From Merdimmobilis hominis (GTDB lineage: Bacteria; Bacillota; Clostridia; Oscillospirales; Ruminococcaceae): 64,000 nucleotides of DNA. Positions 1 to 6,229 of this stretch are shown here, piece after piece. Position numbers and translations under genes: made by a program. The DNA lies in assembly GCF_900104615.1 (NCBI RefSeq), contig NZ_LT629939.1:1883071-1947070 (forward strand). Reading direction: 5' to 3'. The notes beneath the pieces were generated by a model. The model worked only from the letters and a program-made list of their open reading frames with translations. It did not search any database and was not told the DNA's origin. Within the stretch, counting starts at the first letter, position 1. Every line of letters starts with the position of its first letter.

Positions 1-2
1 GA

Positions 3-434
3 CGAACAGCGGAACTCAATGATGTGAATTATTGGATAATAAGTAAAGATAATAACATATCATCTATACGAGCATTCGGAAAAACCAATCCGATTAAAAC
101 ATCATACGAGCTTTTATGGCAAGAACTCAAAAACAATGAAAATGCTTCACTTGTAACTACGCAGAATATTATGAGGCGAATCATTGAAAACTATTTTAGC
201 ATTCTAGGGAAAAATGTTGACGATGCCATTGTTGATTCATTCGATACACCAGAAGATAAAATGATTTGCCGCTCGCTTATAAGTTGGATAAACGATGGTT
301 CACATTCAATACCGGATGACCTATATATTGACAGCTATACTGATTCTGTTGACCGGTATAAATGTATTTTTCGAGAAATTTTTATAAGGATGCACCACGA
401 AGCTCATTATAAAATGATGATGGGAGAGCCTTAA
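3..434 (+). CDS. AAA_13-type ATPase, C-terminal end only
   Basis: The reading frame is open to the left edge of the window, so this is the last ~143 residues of a larger protein. The stretch with NIMRRIIENYF, then SLISWINDGSHS near the end, resembles the C-terminal tail of AAA_13 ATPases (PrrC/RloC-like anticodon nuclease relatives and defence ATPases), where a final helical region follows the Walker B segment. The catalytic part lies outside the window, so activity cannot be judged. It sits immediately upstream of an attachment-like repeat and may be cargo of a neighbouring element (inference). The family assignment rests on recalled motif similarity only. Confidence 0.55.
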   Translation, partial: RTAELNDVNYWIISKDNNISSIRAFGKTNPIKTSYELLWQELKNNENASLVTTQNIMRRIIENYFSILGKNVDDAIVDSFDTPEDKMICRSLISWINDGSHSIPDDLYIDSYTDSVDRYKCIFREIFIRMHHEAHYKMMMGEP

Positions 435-458
435 AATCTTTCGTAGTTCTTGTGATTT

Positions 459-582
459 ATGGCAACACCATGGCAACAAAAAATCAGATAGCCCAAACTA
501 TCTGGATAATGGAAACAATGCAAATACTCTGAGCTAAATCTCATAAGCAAATCCGTTTAGAATATGGCTGACGGGAGCGAGT
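459..582 (+). repeat. 124-bp direct repeat, copy A (element end)
   Basis: It aligns without gaps to 5857-5980 with 21 mismatches by hand count. It opens with a pair of ATGGCAACA units in 11-bp phase, typical of integrase arm sites. A small AGATAG/CTATCT stem follows, and the copy ends in GGGAGCGAGT, which both copies share. The likely meaning is the right end of an integrated element. Confidence 0.65.
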
Positions 583-595
583 GGGAATAAAAATC

Positions 596-639
596 AAAAC
601 CCCGGAAAGCCCGTATTTATGCGGGTTTCCGGGGTTTTT
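596..639 (+). terminator. hairpin with T tract
   Basis: A long inverted repeat built on CCCCGGAAA and TTTCCGGGG arms encloses a TATTTATG loop and is followed by TTTTT. It separates copy A of the repeat from the integrase-arm repeats at 648-669. Confidence 0.6.
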
Positions 640-647
640 CCATGTCT

Positions 648-669
648 ATTGAGTACAGATTGAGTACAT
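648..669 (+). repeat. 11-bp direct repeat pair, probable integrase arm sites
   Basis: ATTGAGTACAG is followed directly by ATTGAGTACAT. Paired 11-bp repeats at the end of an element carrying a tyrosine integrase are typical of arm-type binding sites. The other end carries a different pair built on ATGGCAA in the same 11-bp phase. Confidence 0.5.
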
Positions 670-709
670 TTAGGTTTTTATGCTAGGAATAAATGCTATC
701 ATCTTGCTA

Positions 710-1318
710 TCAAATCAGCTTTTCTGTATTTCCTTGCAGTTCCATTTCAATCAGCTCCAGATTTTCTCCCAGCTCATTGAGAGCAGCAAGTGTCGGTTCG
801 CTGTCACTGTCTCCATATTTCTTGGACATGAGGACATAGCCATTGTAGAGACTCTCCCAACGAAGCAGATTCTGTAAAATGGATTTATCCTGTAATACCA
901 CACTGAGGTTATCCAACTGGATGATCTCTTCTTTTTTTGCCTGGTCGCAGGAAAGTGCCAGATAAGTCCCGAAAACTGTATTGGGTTGAAGCCGAACGGT
1001 GGCAGCGTCCAGAAGGTTATCTTCCCCACGCTCACCCTCAATGGACAGGATGCCGGACTTGTGCCACAGCATCAGCAAGCCCATCAGATCGCCTTTGGTT
1101 TCCATGTGAATGATATCAGAATGGGAATCGCTGAGAGCGCCGCTGTTGACCCGTAATGCTTCTGCAATTCGCTCAATCTGCTGGGACTGGGGCTGCATTT
1201 TATTTATTTCATATTTTCGGATGGACACAGGATGGATACCGGTCAATTCAGCTAACTGTGCCTGCGTCATACCTCGCTGTTTGCGAAAATATTTAATTTT
1301 ATCACCAACTGTAAGCAT
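710..1318 (-). CDS. XRE-family repressor of the integrative element
   Basis: A 202-residue protein with an N-terminal XRE helix-turn-helix at residues ~5-60 (KIKYFRKQRGMTQAQLAELTG, then SIRKYE). The C-terminal ~130 residues have no domain I recognise. It is transcribed away from the xis/int operon and is separated from it by a region with three related palindromes, so it most likely represses excision genes and itself, as immunity-type repressors of ICEs and prophages do. The ATG has an AAGGGG ribosome site 8 nt upstream on the minus strand. The C-terminal function is unknown. Confidence 0.8.
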   Translation of the reverse strand: MLTVGDKIKYFRKQRGMTQAQLAELTGIHPVSIRKYEINKMQPQSQQIERIAEALRVNSGALSDSHSDIIHMETKGDLMGLLMLWHKSGILSIEGERGEDNLLDAATVRLQPNTVFGTYLALSCDQAKKEEIIQLDNLSVVLQDKSILQNLLRWESLYNGYVLMSKKYGDSDSEPTLAALNELGENLELIEMELQGNTEKLI

Positions 1319-1362
1319 TAAAAATCCCCTTTCGATCCTCTTTTCATTTAGTATAGCACGGA

Positions 1363-1457
1363 TAGAGCGAATAAGCTACAAAATTACTGAAAATTATCAA
1401 AAATGGGTTGACGTAGCGAATTCGCTACGTTATAATGAATGTAGCGATCAAGCTACA
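1363..1457. promoter_or_regulatory. Divergent promoter region with three operators
   Basis: The rightward promoter is TTGACG (1408-1413), 17 nt, TATAAT (1431-1436). The whole spacer region 1411-1430 is a perfect palindrome, ACGTAGCGAATTCGCTACGT. A second operator at 1440-1457 has TGTAGC and GCTACA arms. A third, imperfect one at 1363-1380 (AGAGC/GCTACA) lies toward the minus-strand XRE gene. Consensus GTAGC-N6-GCTAC. The layout fits direct repression of xis-int and autoregulation. Confidence 0.8.
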
Positions 1458-1481
1458 ATGAATAAAAAGGAGGATACCATA

Positions 1482-1676
1482 ATGAAAGAACAAAGCTTTA
1501 TCACAGCCAAGGAACTGGCAGAGATGCTGAACATCTCCACAGGACACGCTTACAAGGTGATTCACAGGCTGAATGATGAACTGGCACAGAAGGGGTATCT
1601 GACCTTCTCAGGCAGAATCCCCCGAAAGTACTTGGAAGAGCGCTGCTATGGTCTGGGAGAGGGGGCGAGTGCCTGA
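1482..1676 (+). CDS. Excisionase-like small DNA-binding protein
   Basis: A 64-residue protein starting at an ATG with AAGGAGG 8 nt upstream. The N-terminal part (FITAKELAEMLNISTGHAYKVIHRLN) is a winged-helix/MerR-type helix-turn-helix as in Xis and small excisionases of Firmicute elements. It overlaps the integrase start by one base (TGATG), so the two are translationally coupled. It is driven by the operator-blocked promoter just upstream. The role as recombination directionality factor is inferred from size, motif and position. Confidence 0.7.
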   Translation: MKEQSFITAKELAEMLNISTGHAYKVIHRLNDELAQKGYLTFSGRIPRKYLEERCYGLGEGASA

Positions 1677-2755
1677 TGACCACAGAGAAAGACCCCAAAA
1701 CTGGGAAATGTCTGATCCAATACCGTTATAAGGATTGGACAGGCAAGAATCGCAAGTCCACCAAACGAGGATTCAAAACCAAGCGAGAGGCAGAGGAATG
1801 GTACCGGGATTTCTTGATGAAGCAGAGCCAGAGCTGTGACATGAAATTCAAGGATTTTACCGAGCTCTACGCAGAAGATATGAAACATCGACTCTGTGAG
1901 CACACCATGATCAACAAGATGTATGTGATACGGGATAAGCTGATTCCATACTTTGGAGAAAAGCGTATCAACGAGATTACAGCGGCTGATATCCGGGTCT
2001 GGCAGAACCAATTGATTCAGCAGGGGTACAAGCCAACTTATCTTAAGTCCATCAACAATCAACTTTCAGCCATCTTCAACTATGCAGTCAAATATTATGA
2101 GCTGAAAGACAATCCCTGTCGCAAGGCTGGCAGCATGGGGAAAGCCAAGGCAGATGAGATGGAAATCTGGACAAAAGATGAGTTTCAGCAGTTTGTTGAC
2201 TGTCTGATGGATAAACGGATTTCCTGGCTGGCGTTTCAAATTCTTTTCTGGACAGGAATCCGGATTGGTGAGCTGTTGGCTCTTACCTTCGGAGACGTGG
2301 ACTTGGACGGAAAGGTCATCACCATCAGCAAGTCCTATCAACGCTTGAAAGGTAAAGATGTCATTACACCACCTAAAACCCCAAAAAGCAACCGCAGAGT
2401 CAATATTCCTCAATTTTTGGCAGATGACATTCGGGACTACAAAGAAAGTCTCTATGCTCCACAACCAGAGGATCGGGTGATTCCAGTAGCAAAGACTTTT
2501 CTGGAAAAGGAGATGCAGCGAGGAATGAAGCTCAGCGGAATGAAAAAAATTCATATCCATTCACTTCGTCATAGCCATACCAGACTTCTGATTGAGATGG
2601 GAGTTTCTCCAAAAGAGATTGCAGAACGCCTGGGACATGAGAATATCGAAACCACACTGAACACCTATTCCCATCTGTATCCAGACAAACAGGAGCGTCT
2701 GGCGGAGCAGCTGGATCAGTTTCATAACGGAAAAAAGGAGATGGAAGAAAAATGA
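1676..2755 (+). CDS. int: Tyrosine recombinase (integrase)
   Basis: A 359-residue site-specific recombinase. Residues ~1-60 form an AP2-like arm-binding domain (YRYKDWTGKNRKSTKRGFKT), ~60-160 the SAM-like core-binding domain, and ~165-350 the catalytic domain. Catalytic signatures are TGIRIGELLAL (first Arg), HSLRHSH (His-x-x-Arg), LGH and the nucleophile Tyr in NTYSHLY. All appear intact, so the integrase could still act even though the cargo is decayed. The start overlaps xis, and the stop overlaps the next gene by ATGA, giving a compact xis-int-mobC-like operon. Confidence 0.92.
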   Translation: MTTEKDPKTGKCLIQYRYKDWTGKNRKSTKRGFKTKREAEEWYRDFLMKQSQSCDMKFKDFTELYAEDMKHRLCEHTMINKMYVIRDKLIPYFGEKRINEITAADIRVWQNQLIQQGYKPTYLKSINNQLSAIFNYAVKYYELKDNPCRKAGSMGKAKADEMEIWTKDEFQQFVDCLMDKRISWLAFQILFWTGIRIGELLALTFGDVDLDGKVITISKSYQRLKGKDVITPPKTPKSNRRVNIPQFLADDIRDYKESLYAPQPEDRVIPVAKTFLEKEMQRGMKLSGMKKIHIHSLRHSHTRLLIEMGVSPKEIAERLGHENIETTLNTYSHLYPDKQERLAEQLDQFHNGKKEMEEK

Positions 2756-3087
2756 GTCTGTATCAAGACCACAACAGAACACGAAATAAAACAGTAAGTT
2801 TTCGCTTGACACCGGAGGAATACCGTCAGATGGAGGAGCGAATCAAGATAACAGGACTTCCTAAAAATGAGTTCATGATTCGTTCCATGCTGGAACAGCA
2901 CATTAGTATCCGGGTTGGTAAATTTGAAAGCGACCGGCTGAGTCTGGAGGTGCGTCGGCTGAAAGATATTCTGAATGGAGTAAAAGTCCCAGAAGAAACG
3001 GTTGATTTGCTATTAGAATGCAGAGCACTGATGGAGCAGTTAATCCAGATTACCGATGCGAAAAAGGAGGAGTTTTATGACCAATGA
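2752..3087 (+). CDS. MobC-like mobilisation accessory protein
   Basis: A 111-residue protein with an N-terminal ribbon-helix-helix-like pattern (NKTVSFRLTPEEYRQMEERI, then GLPKNEFMIRSML). This matches plasmid mobilisation relaxosome proteins of the MobC type found in Firmicute ICEs and IMEs. It overlaps int by 4 nt and the following truncated gene by 11 nt. No relaxase is visible in the element, so a mobilisation role would need a partner elsewhere. It could instead be a small element regulator. Confidence 0.6.
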   Translation: MSLYQDHNRTRNKTVSFRLTPEEYRQMEERIKITGLPKNEFMIRSMLEQHISIRVGKFESDRLSLEVRRLKDILNGVKVPEETVDLLLECRALMEQLIQITDAKKEEFYDQ

Positions 3088-3322
3088 GAAAAAAGAAAAG
3101 ATGACTGCCCTAATCCCGTCTGTTGGCGCAGACGGAGGACAGCCACCACTATGTAACGAAACCATTTTAACAGATAATCAGCAGGATGGCAACCATGAAA
3201 GAGTTGAAATGGAGGAAATGGAAGTTTGGCTCCGACAAATGCGTAAGATGAACAGTCCAGATTATCTGCATACTGTATCGCTGACAGAGTTGTATGATGA
3301 TGTAGGAATCTCCAATATTTGA
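3077..3322 (+). pseudogene. RepA-like AAA ATPase, 5' fragment
   Basis: Begins at an ATG with AAGGAGG upstream. The first ~73 residues (EEMEVWLRQMRKMNSP, then TVSLTELYD) match the lead-in of ICE-borne RepA-type AAA_25 ATPases, which normally continue into a Walker A motif. Here homology stops after TELYD and the frame ends in seven unrelated residues. The Walker motifs are missing and the 3' neighbour is an oppositely oriented truncated gene, so an internal deletion joined two genes at ~3290-3300. Family name from recalled similarity. Confidence 0.6.
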
Positions 3323-4243
3323 TGCCCAGCTCACATTATCGAGAATCTCCTCAACAATAGCGGGACGAGCAGTATGGTTAATGGCCTCACATATCTCTCG
3401 AATTGTGACTCGCTGACTTTCGGGAGAGGCTTTCAGTGCGTTATAGATTTGATTATATACAGCAGGGTGTTTTTGCAACAACCTTTCGTCTTGCTCGGTT
3501 TTTGTGTATGCAGTAATAGGAGATTCTACCTCGGCCATCTCTACATCGGGCGGGCTTTGATTCGACATTTCATAATCGATGGTGCTACGATCTTCAACGG
3601 TTTTTCCATCAGTAATGCGAGCGTAAAGACCTTCTTTTATGTAGTTATAGTAATGCTGTCCCGCATCAACAATCTTATTTATTTGCCGTCTACGGGTTAT
3701 TCTGAAGATTTTGTTCTGTTCAATGGTGCGTCGCACTTTTTTTATGGTTTCAAAATCTGTTGTCTCGAACAGTGGATTCTGTAGGACTTTTATTTTCAGA
3801 CAAAAAGTTTCTATTTCAGAATAACATCTATAAAACTCCGACAGCTGTGTAGGAGACACTCGTTCAGCAAGATACCGCATGAAGTCGTCTTCAACGGTTT
3901 TTCTATTGCTTATCATTGCCCTTGCCTCCTTCAGTAATTTTTGGTACTCATCATAGGATTCATGATACAAACCTGCAACATCTGCAAAAAGTTTGGTGGC
4001 TGGTTTGAAAACTGTGCGACCGAGATACGCTGACTCCATGCTTTTCATTTGAAATGAAATACCATTTGTATTGCGGTACACTTCATCAACTTCCATACCT
4101 CGATGAAGTGCCATTACCCTTAAGTCACGAGATACTGCCTTAATTGCGTCCGAGCGTGTGAGTTCGCCTTTCATAGAGGTAAGAAGCCCTTCTAATAGGA
4201 TGGCTGCTTCATATTTATCCCAAGACGGCTGCCTCTCTACCAT
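3167..4243 (-). pseudogene. Truncated protein of a large element-borne gene
   Basis: The first ~317 residues look like genuine coding sequence (SWDKYEAAILLEGLL, IDEVYRN-like VDEVYRNTNGISFQM, a helical middle, and a winged-helix-like segment TIREICEAINHTARPAIVEEIL). I recognise the N-terminal SWDKYEA block from uncharacterised Clostridia proteins but cannot name a function. From about residue 318 the frame reads antisense through the RepA-like fragment, so the natural C-terminus is lost. It starts 22 nt after the XRE gene 4266-4754 and probably formed an operon with it. Confidence 0.55.
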
Positions 4244-4265
4244 TCATGGCCTACAAGTGAGAGGA

Positions 4266-4754
4266 TCAAAAGAGATCCTGGGGCGGCACCTTCACATAGG
4301 TTTGAGCTTTATCAAACTCCGGGTAGTGGTAGCGCCAGCGGTCGTAGTCCTTCTGTGTGATCTCTCCGGCCTCCAACTTGGCGGACTGTTCCCGCCAGGT
4401 CCAGAGCATCTCGTGCAGTCGGGCAGCATCCTTGTTTTTGCGCAAATCCACCTGCAAGGAAAGCTCGCCGTCCTGCTCTGTGACCTTCAGACCGTAGTTG
4501 TCCTCCAGAGTAAACAAGGTGTGCATGAGCCCTACATAGGAGTCTATGTCCGGGACAGAGAGCGCATGGGGTGAGACATCCAGCACCTCAGCCAAGGCGG
4601 CGGTCAGGTCTGCCTTTGGGGTTCTTGATCCTGTTTCATATTGTGCAAGGCGCACATCAGCAGACTTTTCCGGGAAGCCTAGCGCCATGCCGAGATATTT
4701 TTGTGTCATCCCCCGAAGGAGACGGAAAAAGTGAATTCGTTCACCAATCGCCAT
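4266..4754 (-). CDS. XRE-family transcriptional regulator
   Basis: A 162-residue protein with an XRE helix-turn-helix at residues ~1-65 (ERIHFFRLLRGMTQKYLG, then VRLAQYETGSRTP) and an acidic, tryptophan-containing C-terminal part of unknown role (LWTWREQSAKLEAGEIT). This two-part layout is common in small regulators next to ICE cargo genes. The upstream region carries several CTAAGC/GCTTAG sites, likely its operators. It leads into the truncated gene on the same strand. Confidence 0.75.
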   Translation of the reverse strand: MAIGERIHFFRLLRGMTQKYLGMALGFPEKSADVRLAQYETGSRTPKADLTAALAEVLDVSPHALSVPDIDSYVGLMHTLFTLEDNYGLKVTEQDGELSLQVDLRKNKDAARLHEMLWTWREQSAKLEAGEITQKDYDRWRYHYPEFDKAQTYVKVPPQDLF

Positions 4755-4800
4755 ATCATCAACTCCAATCTATGATTGTCCTTATTTGAAACATAGCATA

Positions 4801-4916
4801 TTTGCTTAGTTTTGTCAAGATAATCTAAGCAAATTTATTTAATAATATTTCTTTCAAAACACTTGAACTAAGCTTATATGTATAGTATCATAAGAACACT
4901 AAGCCAATAAGCTTAG
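4801..4916. promoter_or_regulatory. Operator cluster CTAAGC-N6-GCTTAG
   Basis: A perfect site with CTAAGC and GCTTAG arms and a 6-nt spacer lies at 4899-4916. Related half-sites are TTTGCTTAG at 4801-4809, CTAAGCAAA at 4825-4833 and CTAAGCTTA at 4868-4876. A possible rightward promoter is TTGAAC (4863-4868), 17 nt, TATCAT (4886-4891). The site architecture matches that of the first repressor region but with a different sequence. Confidence 0.6.
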
Positions 4917-4998
4917 ATAATATAGCGCATCAAATAGACCGTCAGATTTTTGGTTGCGAAACCGAGAAAAAGTGGCAGTAGAGAGTGAGGAGGCATTT

Positions 4999-5265
4999 AT
5001 GAAACGCAACAAAGAAAGGTATTTCATTTATGCAGAAACAGAGTTTTATGCGGGTAATGGAGACGCCGTTTTGGTACCCTTTGTGGAGAACGAGGTATTA
5101 AAAATAGTAAAAAGAAAGAGAATCCCCACTCCAAATCAAAACCGGAGTGGAGATTCCTTCTTCAACATGATAAACTCAATGTTTCAATCCACGCCCCCTG
5201 AATCGAAGACGATGAAAAAAGTATACCCTATATATCTACTACTTACAACTCAAAAATTTTCCTGA
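4999..5265 (+). CDS. Doubtful small ORF next to CRISPR remnant
   Basis: An ATG with GAGGAGG 8 nt upstream opens an 88-codon frame. The first ~40 codons (ERYFIYAETEFYAGNGDAV) could be a real N-terminus of unknown family. The frame then runs through an inverted repeat at 5120-5156 and through the CRISPR half-repeat, so the distal part is almost certainly not selected coding sequence. Likely a truncated gene. Confidence 0.25.
   Translation: MKRNKERYFIYAETEFYAGNGDAVLVPFVENEVLKIVKRKRIPTPNQNRSGDSFFNMINSMFQSTPPESKTMKKVYPIYLLLTTQKFS
5120..5156. repeat. Inverted repeat, terminator-like
   Basis: Arms GAATCCCCACTCC and GGAGTGGAGATTC are complementary apart from one position and are separated by 11 nt. 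On the minus strand it is followed by a T-rich stretch. It lies between the small ORF start and the CRISPR half-repeat. Confidence 0.45.
5181..5200 (-). repeat. Half of a type I-C CRISPR repeat
   Basis: GTTTCAATCCACGCCCCCTG matches the reverse complement of the 3' half of type I-C (Dvulg-type) repeats, whose sense form ends in GCGTGGATTGAAAC. The second palindrome arm is absent and no second repeat or spacer is nearby. It lies ~130 bp upstream of the cas5c remnant, which supports the assignment. Confidence 0.6.
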
Positions 5266-5328
5266 ATCACTTGATTTTTTTGTTGTTTATTCTACAATAA
5301 AATCAATAAATAAGGAGTGTGATGCCAC

Positions 5329-5834
5329 TTGCCAAACTCCTATCCCATCCAAATGGAGATAGCCGGCCCAACGGCTCTCTGGTCGAGACCGGACACGGGC
5401 GATAGCCCCACAAGCTATCCAGCTCCCACCTATTCGGCGGTGAAGGGTCTATTCGAGTCGGTACTATGGGGCCCGGATGTATGGGTGATTCCGCAAAAGG
5501 TGGAGCTGTGTCGCTCCATCCAGTACCATTCCTATGCAACCAATTACGGTGGACCGATCCGAAAGAGTACTTCTATCAAAAGTGGAAATAACTACCAGCT
5601 GTTCGTCTGTTCGTCACGGTCCTGGTGGATGTCTGCTACCGCCTCTATGGGCTCGTAGTCCCAAACCCCCACAAGGCAAACCTGCCTGAGCGGGCATTGG
5701 AGTGAGATAGCAAGATCACCTCTCCCGGCCACGCCTATCAAGCTATCTTTCAACGCCGTTTGCAGCGGGGGCAGTCCTATGCAAGTTTGGCCTTGGGTTG
5801 GCGGGAGTTCACCCCGTCCTATTTCGGTCCCTAG
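5329..5834 (+). pseudogene. cas5c: Type I-C cas5 (Cas5c/Cas5d) pseudogene
   Basis: The TTG start has AAGGAG upstream. The first 94 codons read as a Cas5c N-terminus (MEIAGPTALWSRPDTGDSP, TYSAVKGLFESVLWGP, NYGGPIRKS). In type I-C systems Cas5c is the Cascade subunit that also cuts the pre-crRNA. An 8-bp tandem duplication (CTGTTCGT at 5599-5606 and 5607-5614) shifts the frame. Removing one copy restores VTVLVDVCYRLYG and, further on, HAYQAIFQRRL and GWREFTPSYFGP. A TGA at 5703-5705 (probably from TGG) and a TAG at 5832-5834 are further lesions. The gene then runs into the element-end repeat, losing its C-terminus. No other cas gene is present. Confidence 0.85.
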
Positions 5835-5856
5835 GACTGTATAATACCTCTATATC

Positions 5857-5980
5857 ATGGCAACACCATGGCAATAAAAAATCAGATAGCCTCTGCTATC
5901 TGAATAATGCAAAGAATACCAATGATCTGAGCTAAATCCCATAAGCAAATCTGTTTATAAAATCCTTAGCGGGAGCGAGT
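5857..5980 (+). repeat. 124-bp direct repeat, copy B (element end)
   Basis: The partner of 459-582, ~83% identical without gaps. It keeps the 11-bp-phased ATGGCAA pair and a CAGATAG/CTATCTG stem whose loop differs from copy A, and ends with the same GGGAGCGAGT. Sequence beyond 5980 is different from that beyond 582 and probably marks the return to the chromosome. From 5981 to 6229 I see no gene apart from a hairpin. Confidence 0.65.
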
Positions 5981-6132
5981 TCCAGATCAATGCCCCGCTG
6001 GATGAGATACAGCGGGCGAAAGAAGGAACCAATTAGGTGAAAAAAGATGAACAGAGATAACCTGAGTACCCCATAAGGGCACAAAGCAATCAAATACTCA
6101 CAATCATCGAAAAGGGCCGGTTCTTTGTAACT

Positions 6133-6157
6133 GGCCGCTGGTTCTGTGCGGCCTTTT
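6133..6157 (+). terminator. Short hairpin terminator
   Basis: GGCCGC, a 9-nt loop, GCGGCC, then TTTT. It isolates the integrated element from the following gene. Confidence 0.5.
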
Positions 6158-6229
6158 CACGCTCTGTGTCAATCTGTCTTTGTGACAGTTCAGCGCAGGG
6201 CTTTTTGATTATTTGAAGTGAGGTGTTTC

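Noticed and set aside
5120-5200. A CRISPR array
   Set aside because: Only one half-repeat is present; there is no second repeat and no spacer-length spacing. The nearby inverted repeat is not a CRISPR repeat.
5300-5850. Large structured RNA (OLE/ROOL-like) in the GC-rich stretch at the end of the element
   Set aside because: The stretch translates into Cas5c once an 8-bp duplication is removed, which explains its composition.
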